From the NCBI GenBank assembly GCA_039583875.1, contig CM077165.1:70420757-70484756 (forward strand): DNA of 64,000 nucleotides, given 5' to 3'. Below, piece after piece: positions 10,408 through 20,899 of this stretch (its first letter is position 1; the number at the start of each line of letters is the position of its first letter). The translations under genes and the position numbers were made by a program. The notes below the pieces were generated by a model, which was given only the letters and a program-made list of their open reading frames with translations, did not search any database and was not told the origin of the DNA. Source of the stretch: Platanthera guangdongensis. Lineage: Eukaryota; Streptophyta; Magnoliopsida; Asparagales; Orchidaceae.

Positions 10408-12847
10408 TGTAACGCCCCAAAATTTGAAAGAGGGACGAACAAAGTTCAGAGCCAAGTTTGAGTCTTGGTAAGGGTCACACGGCCTGGAACACGGGCGTGT
10501 CCAAGGCCGTGTCATGCTCGGGTTCGACGAAGAACTCGGGTGGTCGACGAACTGTGCTCGACGAAGTGTCGAGACAGTGAATACGACCTAGGACACGGGC
10601 GTGTCCATGGCCGTGTCGTGCTCGGGTTCGACGATTTTCGCGTGGTCGACGAAAATGCGGTCGATGATCGTCGAGAGGACGAACACGGCCTGAGACATGG
10701 GCGTGTCCCAGGCCATGTCCTGCTCTGGATGTTAGCCGGGCCGTGTCGGGGGAGGAACAAGGTCTGGAGCCCAGGTTTGTTCAGCCCGACACTGGCGTGT
10801 CGAGTACCCGTGTTCTCTTCGGGTTGTGTTTGATCCCGTGTCGATGGAGGAACACATCCAGGAACATGGGCATGTACTGAGTGACACGGGCGTGTTCATA
10901 GCCCATGTCCTGCTCTGGGTGTGACAGTTTCGGTGTCAATTGAGGCGCGCGACCTTGGTCACAGGCGTGTCTCAAGCCGTGTTCGGCCCAGGAATTTTTG
11001 GTTTTAAGTGTGAATCATGGCCGTTCGTTTCCTTCTAATAGGATTTGATGGTCCAGGGCTGTCCTGGCTGTGTTATGTCTGACAATAGGGTTTGAAACCC
11101 TCATTCTTCTTCAAGTTTCTCTTTCTAAGGTTTTAGAGAGAAGGGAGAGCAAGGAAGAAGGTGAAGGAGAGATCCGGCTGCCGGAGAAGCTTCGGAGCCC
11201 CAAATCGTGAGCCGAGTCCAGATCCGCGGAAGCAAATCCGTTGCGGTAGTCTTCATCCGGCTAAGTTCCCATGGCTAGGAAGAGGGGTTGTAAGGTAACG
11301 ACACTTCTCCTCTTGGTTTCTAGGATGCGTGCTTATCATCTTTTACTTTCAAGCTTTTGGGTATCAAACTCTCAAATGAGAGGGGTTTGGGTTGCCATGG
11401 TTCAAGAGGAACCTCCGGTTCGATTGAGTCCGTCCCCGGCATGATTTTGCATTAGAGACCCGCTCCGTTAGTTGATTAGGTATGGTGGGTGAAGCCGTGG
11501 TCGCGACCGTTAGTCCGACTCGGTGATGTTGCATAACGAGCCTTAAGGATTTTGTAGAAATCTGTTGCGGCAAGATGTCGTTGGTGATGTTTGTGTTTTC
11601 CCCTTTTCTCGAGTGAGTACGTATAGTCGAAACCGGACAAGGTTAGCTCCGCAATGGCGGTAGATGGTTTCCTTGGTGGACAAGGTTAGCTCCGCATTGG
11701 TGGTAAATGGTTTCCATTGTGCGCGGGGACGTTGCAGTACAAATGATGGATTAGGGTGGGAATGATTATGGATTGTGATGTGCTAAGGCGCGGCTTTGTC
11801 TCCGTGGTCGGCTGGCTATCCCGTGACGTGCAAGTCATGTGGGGAGAGTGTCCCAACGAGACTAGTCCCCTTCTATGAGACTGATGAGAACGCCAAGCAT
11901 GTGGCAAGCCCAGGCAATGAGGCCACGAGCGGGTGGGGTACAACAAGGGCTCTTAGAATCTGTCAGTGTGTGAGACGGAATCCTGATGCGAGAAGTCAGA
12001 GCTTGCAGGCAAGCCCGGGTCTAAGAACCATGAGCGGGTGGGGCCTTGGCAAGAGTTCCGTGTGGCGGCTTGTATGCCGTTATGGGAATTGTAGTATCCT
12101 TTTGTTTGTGGCTTAACGCCAATGGGAAGTTGAAAGTACCCAGATGTTATGATGATGTGCTAGTTGCATACGCAATAGGGTGCCTTGTGTGAAGCCCGGG
12201 TTTTGCATACATGTTGCATAGTAGACCCCTTTTTATTATATGCTCAACATAGAAAATTTGTTTGTTGTTTGAGACATTCAAACCTATTCTTTTAGAGCTT
12301 TACTTGTTTATGTATATGGTATACGAAGTGCTGACTTGCAGGTTAGAGGGGTACCCCGGGGTCCGTTAGGGGCGGCCGAGAGGAGATGTGTTTGTTACAC
12401 AGTTTGAGGCCAGCCTTTGTTGACCCACGTTACCACCAAAATTTACAGGGCAAGGATCACAAGCAGGAGCCAGCTCGCCGGCCAAAAAGGCCTAAGCCTC
12501 ATGAAGTGTTTCAAGTTTCGTACTAGCTCTATTTTGTGGCATTGTATGTTTGATGCTCTTGTTTCCGGCTTGTATGTCGAGGTAGTCTAGGAGTGTTTAT
12601 GCACATTGATGGTGGATGTTATCTTTTGAGTTTTGGACTCTCTATTGTTGTAAGGTCATAAGGCCATTTCGATACTCTTGTGTATGTGGATAACTTCTAG
12701 TCTTGTTTACTGTTTCCGCTGTCGTTTGATACTAAGTTTTGAGTTGGGTAGGTTATATCATCTTTTAACGCTAAAGCTATGGCGTCTGTATGTTTTGGGG
12801 CCCCGGCCAGACCCATATTATACGGTCATTGCAGGGGAGGTGTTACA
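10408..12847 (+). mobile_element. Solo LTR, Ty3/gypsy, with target duplication
   Basis: It starts tgtaacgcccc at 10,408 and ends gtgttaca at 12,847, giving 6-bp terminal inverted repeats (tgtaac/gttaca). It is flanked by a perfect 5-bp duplication, gcctg at 10,403-10,407 and gcctg at 12,848-12,852. Length is 2,440 bp. No gag or pol is present, so it is a solo LTR left by LTR-LTR recombination. Its left part has repeated cgacgaa / acacgggcgtgtc blocks (10,480-10,960). The end resembles the LTR end at 1,765-1,815, suggesting a Tekay/Del-like chromovirus, but without coding sequence the lineage is inference. The strand is assigned from that resemblance. Confidence 0.88.
10470..10975 (+). repeat. 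Imperfect GC-rich repeats inside solo LTR
   Basis: Phrases such as acacgggcgtgtcc, ggccgtgtc(g/a)tgctcgggttcgacga and tggtcgacgaa recur at roughly 90-130-bp steps (10,490, 10,595, 10,690, 10,880). They are CpG-rich and partly palindromic. Open frames on both strands here are translations of the repeat. Confidence 0.5.
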
Positions 12848-13148
12848 GCCTGAGTTGTAGGTCTTGGAGGAGACTGCGAGATCCTGAGAGATCTGAGTTG
12901 TAAGCTCTTTGGAGCCGAGATTTGGAGAAGTGTCTTGTCTAACACACTGTTAGAATGGTGGGAGAGACAGTGAATGTACCCATAATATGGGGAACCACTA
13001 TAAATCTTGTGTGTGTTGTTAGCGATTGTCTTGAAATCTAAGTATAAATAAATCACAACATACCTAAAACAAGAGAAACTACAAAAAGTCCTAAAACCTA
13101 TTCACCCCCCCTCTAGGTGTTAGCTACTCTTGAATTTAAAGACTTTCA

Positions 13149-14032
13149 TTACCCACTGGAGGGCAGAGATGAGGATACTTGGCCCAGCAACGATCTACAA
13201 GATGTCCTGTCTTGCCACAAACAGAGCACAAATTTCGAGACGGACCACGCACACCGAATCGACCTCCATGGTCACTAAGGTTGCCATGACGAGCCGGATG
13301 AGCAATGGTGTTAGGATGTGGCAGAGAGGCAAGTAGGGGACGTTGAAGAAGAGTAGTGACAGTGGCAATATGAGCACCAGTAGCATCAAGGGTGGGAGAG
13401 TTAGCCTTTCCTAAAATTTGTTGTCAGATAATATCATAAGACTCTGGAAGGCGGAGAAGATAACACATGATCAGAAGTTCCTGGAAGTGTTTGTGTTGTT
13501 CAACAAGATTAGCTGAGAAAGGGTGATGTTGAATAAGTTTAGCGCCAAGAGCTTGTACTGCTTGGTAAGTAGCATGATTCATTGTGGGACGGGCAAAAAG
13601 ATCAAAATATAATGTGTATATGTGTGATGTTTAAGCTCCCTTGGAGTATAGAGTAGCAAGATGAGTCTATGCATCCTTAACCGTCTCATCATGGCAAATG
13701 ATGGGTAGGCACTCATCAGAGAGATTGTTAGCAAGACATGTTTTAACTAGAGCATCACTAGCGGCTCAGTCATCAAAAAGAGCAAATCCTCATGCATGAG
13801 TGTTATTAGTGAGATTATGACGTTTACGCTGAGACCGTAACAAAAATATAAAGGAAACACTCCAATCCGAATAATTTGAGTCAGTCATGTTGGAGGCAGT
13901 GTCGATATTTTTAAAAGGAGTGTAAACATAGGGAGTGGTTAGAGCAGGAGGCGCAGATAGAGTAGAGGAAGATAGGGCTGGAGTATCCATAGAGGAGAAA
14001 CGAATAGAGAGGCCGCTTGAAGAAAGTGCCAT
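13149..14032 (-). pseudogene. Ty1/copia gag, decayed
   Basis: Read from an ATG at 14,032 on the minus strand, the translation starts MALSSSGLS and passes through TDSNYSDWSVSFIFLLRSQ, LFDDxAASDALV, LSDECLPIICHDETVKDAxTHLA and ends with a CCHC zinc knuckle, CSVCGKTGHLVDRCW, around 13,190-13,240. This is the standard copia gag (UBN2-type) layout: N-terminal serine-rich region, gag fold, nucleic-acid-binding knuckle at the C-terminus. At least four stops interrupt it, most where a Trp is expected (DDW, DAW, IIW). The 5' LTR and PBS lie just upstream (14,306-14,850). The downstream part, including pol, is lost at the junction with the Sirevirus-type LTR at 13,148. Confidence 0.7.
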
Positions 14033-14305
14033 ATCGCAGAGACCGCGGAGATTGCGAACTGAAAGAGGGTCACACAAGCTGAAACTGCGAAAAAAGCGAA
14101 GGGGAACAAGTAGGGAGAAAGCCCTAACTATGTGGTTAGACAGATACTGCAAGAAACAAAGCAGAGATCGCGCAGAAAAAGAGCGGGAGGTTAGAAAACC
14201 GGAAGGCCACAAACAAAAATGGAGCATAATAAGTGGTTAAAAACTGGAGACCGCAAGAACTGCTGCCCACCCAAAAAGCAGAAATCAGAATAAATGGACT
14301 AATGA

Positions 14306-14317
14306 GCTCTGATACCA
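14306..14317 (-). other. Primer-binding site, tRNA-iMet type
   Basis: The minus strand reads TGGTATCAGAGC, the classic plant retrotransposon PBS complementary to the 3' end of initiator tRNA-Met. It sits two bases from the LTR edge at 14,320. Confidence 0.9.
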
Positions 14318-14319
14318 CG

Positions 14320-14850
14320 TGAGAACTCCGAAAATAACTGAATTTATTGCTCCAAAAACTTAATATTACACAGGTATGACCGTCTATTTATAGGGGAGGG
14401 GAGATAGAGAGAGAATAAAAGGGGCTAATTACAATAGATGAACTAGAAGAACTGATATGTATAGACCGCAGTGAGCTATGCGGTTAGACAAGCTAACCGC
14501 AGAACAATACAGACCGGCCGTATCAACAAAGTATCCACCGATCTTTAATCCACAGATCACAGTTGATCATTAGGAGCAATAGAGGCTGTTAGACAGACTC
14601 TAACCACCAGACCACATTAGCTTTAGTCTTCTGACCGCCGGACCGCAACAGTAGTAAAGCGTCAGGCTTCTCTTTCTCTAACAAAGTGCGATTACACTGG
14701 TCATCCTCAAGACAACCAGACCACAACAGATCGTCAGAGTTGTCTACTAAATCACCAAGGATAGATCTCCAGAGCAAACCGCCAGAACGAGTCCTCCAGA
14801 GCAAACCGCCAGTAGACCGCCAGAGCAGACCGCTAGCACAAGTTCTAACA
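14320..14850 (-). repeat. 5' LTR of the decayed copia element (531 bp)
   Basis: It begins tgagaactccg on the + strand next to the PBS and ends gttctaaca, so on its own strand it reads TGTTAGAAC ... GTTCTCA (inverted ends). A TATA-like cctataaatag lies on the minus strand at 14,384-14,394. Repeats of cgccagagcagaccgc type fill 14,770-14,840. The five bases after it (ttaat, 14,851-14,855) would be the target duplication, but the far side is not preserved. Confidence 0.75.
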
Positions 14851-14855
14851 TTAAT

Positions 14856-15850
14856 TACCTACATAACTAAATGATTCATCAAGATAAACATTATTTCTTT
14901 CAGAAGTATGCTCACGGGAGGGGCACTCATAAGCATGATGCTCAGGATTTCCACAACTTCGACATGCAACTACCATGACCGGAGTGGAGATTATCGTTGT
15001 CCACTTCAAGATAGAGACGTTTAAGCACGAGTAAGAGAATTGACTTGGTGCATTTGGGTCAAAACTTCGTATAAAACCATTGTTTTCCTCGAAGTTTTTC
15101 AACATACAGTCCAATGAGTAATATGTGACGAGACGTCTTGCACAATTCTGAATGCTTCCTTCGGAGTATAGTTCATGGGAGTTCCTCCTGCACCAGTATC
15201 GACAATAGCCTTGTAATGTGAGTCAAGTGAGAAGTAAAAAATATTGACCAGATGTCATTGTTGGTACTCGTGTTGAGGACATTTTCGTAGAAGATCGTTG
15301 AAGCGCTCCCAACCTTCAGACAAAGTTTCCTTGTCTGCTTGACGGAATGTTGCCATATCCCACCACGTGCTAACAATCTTATCAGTTTGGTGAAACTTCC
15401 TCAAGAATTTCATCAACAGTGCTTCCCAAGTGGTTGTCGTTCCTTGAGTAATCGTGTGTAGCCACACCTTTACTTGGTCTCGAATAGAGAACGATAAGAG
15501 CCTCAATTTCACCATGTCATCCATTATTCTTGCATAACGGATTGTGGCGCAGATCTCAAAGAAAATAGCTAAGTGAAGATGGGGATCTTCACTGGCAGGC
15601 TAGAGAACTAAACATTATTATGGATCATGTTCAGAATGGAAGGCTTGATCTCAGACAGATTATTTGTAATGGTCGGGCTGAATGCGGGATATACTCCCAA
15701 CAATAGGGGTGGTATAATCTCTCATGGTTCGAGGCCTTGGTCTCACTACCTCAAGCTCATCAGGAATTTGGACATCATGGTGATCGACATCCCCTCTTGG
15801 ATTGTGTAGTTGTGCATTATTACTGTCCATTATTCAAGCTAATTGGCAAT
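14856..15850 (-). pseudogene. Athila-type gag fragment
   Basis: The best stretch is 15,255-15,524 on the minus strand: MVKLRLLSFSIRDQVKVWL, then TTTWEALLMKFLRKF, then ESLSEGWERFNDLL-like text (here ETLSEGWERFNDLLRKCP). This is the hallmark of the Athila gag domain (LRLFPFSLxDxAxxWL ... TWxxLxxxFLxKFF ... WERFKELLRxCP). A CCHC knuckle, CRSCGNPEHHAYECP, follows near 14,930-14,975 in the downstream position expected for gag. Several stops and frame changes break it. It is bounded on the left by the copia LTR, which probably inserted into it, and on the right by its PBS. Confidence 0.65.
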
Positions 15851-16004
15851 GTGCTTGCAACGTTTGCTCGATTTTAGGATCGAATGTAGCTAAATCTTCA
15901 GGATTTCTCCCCTACATATCACTTACGAATAGCAGAAAATAAAATTCAACAACACCCTCACAACTATTTTTCGTTTCAACAAGAAATGCAATCACAGTTG
16001 CACT

Positions 16005-16021
16005 CTCCGGCAACGATGCCA
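16005..16021 (-). other. PBS, tRNA-Asp-like (Athila type)
   Basis: The minus strand reads TGGCATCGTTGCCGGAG, a close variant of the TGGCGCCGTTGCCGGGG motif used by Athila elements. It lies upstream of the Athila gag, at the expected side, and the LTR would begin at about 16,028 (tgatgcgaac). Confidence 0.6.
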
Positions 16022-16027
16022 AAAAAA

Positions 16028-17220
16028 TGATGCGAACTCAGCAAGTGCATTTGTCATTCAAGTATCGTCTTCTTCTTGTTTTCCCGAGTCGACCGCCTGA
16101 TCAATAACCTTTGATCACCCATTGATCTGAATTCTGTCAATCGGATTTTCTCAGTTGCAACACTCAGAAGCAATTATTATAAGTATAATATAGTATATTG
16201 TTTTTACCTTTCCTTTTTTAGTATGTAAACAATCTCACTTAACATATTATTGGTGGATTTGTTTGCAAATTAGTTAACTTCTGCATCATATCTTCTATTT
16301 GCCTATTACTAATAATTTATATGCATTTTGGAAGTAGTGACCAATATGCACTCAATTTCTCCATTAATAAATTATCTAACAATTTCAATTAATTATTCAT
16401 TAGAAGAAGAAAAGAAGCCAGCGTTCCAATTAATTTCTCTCAATTAAATTAGTTGATAAACATGAATCTTAATTCAAATTTTTGTGGATTATTTAATTTT
16501 TACACAATATGATTATAATTTTGTCCATTTGATCTAAATATTAGAATTGATTCATTTTTTTCAAAGAAAAAAATTTCACTCCATATTTACTAAATTGAGC
16601 TTTTCAATGATGGGTGTTTAATTATATAAACTCAACGACTAAGATCATAAAGGTAATAAAATTTAGGGACTAAAATCCTAATGCAAAATATTGGGGCACT
16701 GAAATCTTAAAATACTAAAATTTAAAGACTGAAATTTTAAAAGCAAAAAAGTTTAATCATATAGTAGGTAAATATTGGGGACTGAAATCATAAAGTAGGT
16801 AAATATTAAAGACTGAAATAAGTATTTATCCATTAATCAAAAGAGGGGCGATGACAAAAATATGAAATTTTTAAGAAATCAAATCAAAAGGGATTGGCTA
16901 TTAACTATGCGCCTACAATATCCAGAAAGCAGAGGCGATGAGCTCAATATACAGGAAGAATAGTTCTCCAGTTCTCTGGTTACATGAGCAAAAAGAATAG
17001 CACAGAAACTACATGAGCTTTCTTGAACCGCATGAAAATTAAAACAAAATTGAACCAACAAGCATGCTATAATCAGCTTTGATCCTATATTGTCCCTGTA
17101 CACGTGGAGCAATTAGATTGTGTCGGCTCGTACTATTCCATCATGCGAAGGGAAGGATAGAGTGAAATATCTCGTCTCGGATCGGAACGCCGAGATGCAT
17201 ACGGAAGATAGCAAGTAGTC
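16028..17220 (-). repeat. Probable Athila LTR remnant, AT-rich
   Basis: By position this is where the 5' LTR of the Athila fragment should lie. No second copy is present to confirm its length. From 16,600 to 16,830 it holds degenerate repeats of gactgaaat(c/t)-taaa with ataggtaaatatt blocks. I see no gene here. Confidence 0.3.
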
Positions 17221-17416
17221 GCGCTGATCATATTTTATGATTGTTTTGACTGCGGGCAAAAAAGAGATGTAGAGAAAAAGCTCATGAACAACTAATCAAT
17301 CGCATCAACATCATCATTATCATCATAATTGAGGTTATCTAACTATTTGGGATCAGTTTTAGGATACTGATTTCTCATTCATTCCTATTGATCCGTTTTT
17401 TTTTCGTTGTTCAACT

Positions 17417-17434
17417 TAGGCACCGTCTGTGGTG
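17417..17434 (+). other. Possible Tat-type PBS remnant
   Basis: The text ttaggcaccgtctgtggtgg resembles the TTGGCGCCGTCTGTGGGG motif found after the 5' LTR in many Tat-lineage elements. Open frames that follow (17,388-17,666) show no recognisable gag, so this may be only a short element remnant. A simple catcatcattatcatcat tract lies upstream at 17,308-17,330. Confidence 0.3.
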
Positions 17435-17674
17435 GATGTCCAGCGGTCGCGGATCCACCCTACCGCAGAGGCGCAGACATGTGGCCGCGATAAAAAACCA
17501 TGGGAAATCCACTCCTTCAAGCGGATTTCCAGTTGGGTGTGGATCTACGGCTGCTCCGTCAAACAAGCGCCGTGTTGTGTCAGCATTCCACCACATGCAC
17601 GCCCACACCGAAACCTCCGCCCAGACGAGACCTTGGACAACAACCAATTTTAAAATGCGATCATAGCAACTCAC

Positions 17675-18475
17675 CTGAATGCAAGGTTGGGCATCAAACA
17701 TGGTAACGCCGCATGAAGCCGAGGTGGAAGCCCATGTTTGTGATCCAGCATCAAATCCAGGCCTGGGTGGCTCGAGACAGTGACCCTGGAGTCCAACACG
17801 ACCTTCTTGTAAGTTGACTTCTCTGCCGGGTTCGCACTTCCTCCGGCCAAGCAAATTGAGTCCATAGGAATGACGATAAAGGGTATTGTGGTCTAAGCTG
17901 CGGCGGTAAGCTTGAGCTCTGACCAGGATCATTCACGGGTTGCACCGGTTCCTGTCTGCTACATGATGCTTGATTTCCGGTGTTGAAGTACCCGATGTAT
18001 CCTTGAAGCATGGCAGCTGAGGAAGCTCCAAGATTCCTGAAAAATATGCATAAAATACATAAAAATAGATATCACAGAAGCTGCAAACACATGCTGTGTA
18101 TTCTTTCAATAGTTGCTAACTATTGAAAGAGTAATGATCTACAGGTAATCATGAAATCTCATATGAAAATCCAAAGATAAATTTAAGAACTTTGATCAGT
18201 TGAGAAGCTTTTTATAAGCATTCACTGACCTTTGAGGGGGCAGCAAGGCAGAAACTCCTTGGAGCCATTGCATTCATGGTTGCTGCTGCCCGCAGACCAT
18301 GGCCATGTGCAAATCCATGCCTATGTTAAGCTAAGAAAATCAAACACAAATGGAATCAATACTGTAAATCAACGTTTTAAATGTTTTTTATGGTTTAGAA
18401 CCTGACATGAATATATTAATTAATATGTACCTTGCCGGCACAATCTAGTGGCACAAGTTGTCCCCCATTATACTT
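17675..18475 (-). pseudogene. Possible three-exon host gene fragment
   Basis: Three minus-strand blocks are bounded by good GT-AG signals: exon A 18,431-18,475 (preceded by ttgttttgcag, followed by gtacat), exon B 18,230-18,320 (preceded by aacatag, followed by gtcagt), and exon C 17,675-18,036 (preceded by atttttcag, followed by a perfect gtgagt). One frame stays open across A-B-C, starting KYNGGQLVPLDCAGK and stopping at about 17,937 inside exon C; other frames of C are also open for stretches. I do not recognise the protein. It may be a captured or decayed gene fragment, an untranslated region, or a chance arrangement. The next intron is cut off at about 17,650 by element-derived DNA. Confidence 0.3.
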
Positions 18476-18479
18476 CTGC

Positions 18480-20465
18480 AAAACAAAGTGTGGCATATTG
18501 TTCGGATTTATCAGAAAACTGTTCGCACAGAAGAGTTATTATGATCTGAAACTTAATCAGCTACTCGCAAACATTGCTAAATGCTAAAATTATGAGATAA
18601 AAAAATTAATCAAACTCAGATTGATTTTGCTGGAATCAAGATTGAAATTTTAAGTTAATGAGCCATGTTTGGCCGGATTTGAGGTACTCCACACATAAAT
18701 TGGCTCAGGTTGAGAATCAGATCAAATGCTTAAAGCAGATTCGGGTCAACTCAAGATCATATCGTTAACAACCCTTGTGACGGGGATCAACCAGACTAGT
18801 TGGAGCACGGTTTTATGGGCCCTCTTGGGGCTGATTTGTCGCCTATCATAGTTGACACCACCGGATGGTTGGTTTGAGTATTTATTTAGTCGTATTCAGA
18901 GCGACTTTTCTATATTTTAATGCATTTTGTGTTTATTTTTAGCATTTTTATTAGTGAGTTCAACAACTATCCGTATCGTGTGATCAAAATATTCACTTTA
19001 ATTGCCGTAGAACATCTAGTTTATTTGAATAAGCATGTAGGGGTTGGTTTTCTCTTCACCGTAGATTTTGGAGACATCTTCCTTAATCTGCCGTTCATCG
19101 GTGACACAGACTCTGCGAATCGGATCTGCCGACAACGTGAGTTGTAATATTATCTTCCTCCTTGTTTTCCCCTATGTTTTCTAGTGTTTTCACCTCTGTC
19201 CAACCCTATTATAGCCTAGCTGATGCCATCTACTAGACTTATTGTGGAACAGGTTGCTCCCCCCCCCCCCCCCCCCCAACCCCCCAAAGCCTCCACAACC
19301 TCAAACAGCACCCCTCCAGCCCCGACACCCACAGCGTAACCTCCCAGGCCCTATATCCTGCAGCCGGAGCCCTCCCAGGCCCAGTCCAAGGACTGTCCAG
19401 GGTCTGGTCGACCCTTGTCAAACTCCAACCCAAGCCTCACCAGCCTACGTTGACTCGGTGTATCCAGAGTCTGGTCGACCCTCCCCTCCACACTCCAACC
19501 CAGGCCAAGCCCCGCCAGCCCACCTCCTGCCCAAAACACACAAAATCCAGCCCCACCGGCACTTTTTCACTGCCATGTTGACCCTTCGGGCAGCCTCTGC
19601 AACTCTCCATGACTACGGATCTCCATCTCCTCCGCCTAAGGGTCCCTACACTTGTGAATTCTTTATTCATTTATCGAGGTTCTTTGATTTTCAAGGCACA
19701 TTTTAAATGTGTATTCAGCTCCAATTGCAAGTGCGATTCTAAGTTGCATGCAGTTACGTTTGCGCATGACGACGAGATGCATGTACACCGACGAGACATC
19801 GTGGCGAGTCTACACGCGGAAGATGATGATGGGCCCGTCTGGAGGAGAGACCGAAGATGCACCTATGACATGATTATCTTATTTGTATTTTGTTATCTTG
19901 TATGCTTTAGTACTGGCACCGTACTTTTGCTATTCTCACCCCACACCTACAAGTGGTTGTGTTGCATTGTTTTTCGAAAATCTTTTGATGAAAGTGTTTT
20001 AGGGTTGCTCCCTAGAGTTCTTCACTCAACATCTCCCTCCTTTATCTCTCCTCACCTCCGCCGACCCTTCCCCTAGTCGGATTCCTCTCCCGGGAACGTA
20101 TCATTTTGTCAGACCTACCGTGTCGCCCGCACATTACCGTCGGTATCTGTCGCAATCCCCGACTGCGCAATAACCACCTGTTCCGGTCCGCCATCTCCAC
20201 AATCCACCGATCAATCCGCTCCAGCACCGACGTCGATCGATCCCGCTCCTGTACAGACTGTGCCACTCCAGCTTGTGCCGATCCGACTTCTACTCTGATA
20301 CGCGACGATCCACTCCTGCTTGCACCGATTTGACGCCGATCAATCCCACTCTTGCACCGACTGTTGCTGCCACGCGCGACTCTACCCAATCCTAACGCCA
20401 CCGCTACCCCTGTTTTTGTTGCGCTAGCAGCTCTCCGTTGTCCACGCCTTCAAGCCACCATCTGC
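18480..20465. other. Unassigned DNA with a C19 tract
   Basis: No gene could be supported. It contains a run of 19 C (19,259-19,277) inside a proline-rich low-complexity patch (19,240-19,560). The stretch 19,600-20,460 is moderately GC-rich and directly precedes a chromovirus gag fragment, so part of it is probably that element's leader. Confidence 0.35.
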
Positions 20466-20840
20466 ATGGCTCCAAACACTCGCTCCTCTGGTGACCTCGC
20501 TCCAAATACCGCCTTTGAAGCCCTTAGCAGTCGAGTTGAGGTTCAAGATCAGCTCATCGCATCCATGAACGTCTCGCTGTTCGCCCTCCACTTCAAGATT
20601 GACTCCCATCAGGCATCCGTCGCAGCTATTTCCATCGCGTCAAGCTCCGGCTCCGGCTCATCTGTGGACGGAGGCTCTATCCTCGACGTCGGGCCGGGCC
20701 CATTACCTTTGGGACCACTCCTCCACCCATTCCGGGCTAATCCGTCCTCTCCCATGTCATTCCCTCTTTTGTCGGCATTGACCCGATGGGTGAGATCGTC
20801 AAGGCGGAGCAAAATTTCAACCTTACACCGAAGTAGGACA
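20466..20840 (+). pseudogene. Chromovirus gag N-terminal fragment
   Basis: From an ATG at 20,466 it reads MAPNTRSSGDLAPN, then a helical stretch ALSSRVEVQDQLIASMN, then after a frame change FVGIDPMGEIVKAEQNFN, which matches the F-x-G-x-D-P-x-x-W-I-x-K-x-E-Q-Y-F motif that opens the gag domain of plant chromoviruses. The expected Trp is replaced, and at least two frame changes occur, so the gene is dead. Nothing further of this element is recognisable downstream. Confidence 0.5.
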
Positions 20841-20899
20841 AAGTGTCTACGACTGTGGTTGATCTGACGGCTCAACCCTCCATTAGGCTCGGTGGCTCT

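Larger units (their letters stand above)
8828..13148 (+). repeat. Second Sirevirus-type LTR, split by a solo LTR
   Basis: Two pieces, 8,828-10,407 and 12,853-13,148, form one LTR once the insertion at 10,408-12,847 is removed. The left piece carries palindromic repeats (8,827-9,260) and the start of the gagttgtagga-type repeat (10,150-10,400). The right piece continues that repeat (12,850-12,930), then the gaaccactataaatcttgtgtg block and the end cctattcaccccccctctag ... gactttca at 13,148. The end block is the same one seen at 8,827 and, reversed, at 45,797. Its 5' terminus is not visible. What follows at 13,149 is copia gag, so this looks like a solo LTR sitting inside that gag. Confidence 0.6.

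Noticed and set aside
10465..10975. Overlapping Arg-rich ORFs on both strands
   Set aside because: Products of the cgacgaa / acacgggcgtgtc repeats inside the solo LTR.
17220..17410. SINE-like 3' end (ggttatctaactatttggga)
   Set aside because: Resembles a common plant SINE tail from memory, but no promoter boxes or flanking duplication were found.
19242..19706. 154-residue proline-rich ORF after the C19 tract
   Set aside because: Low complexity, open on both strands, no domain, no promoter or splice evidence.
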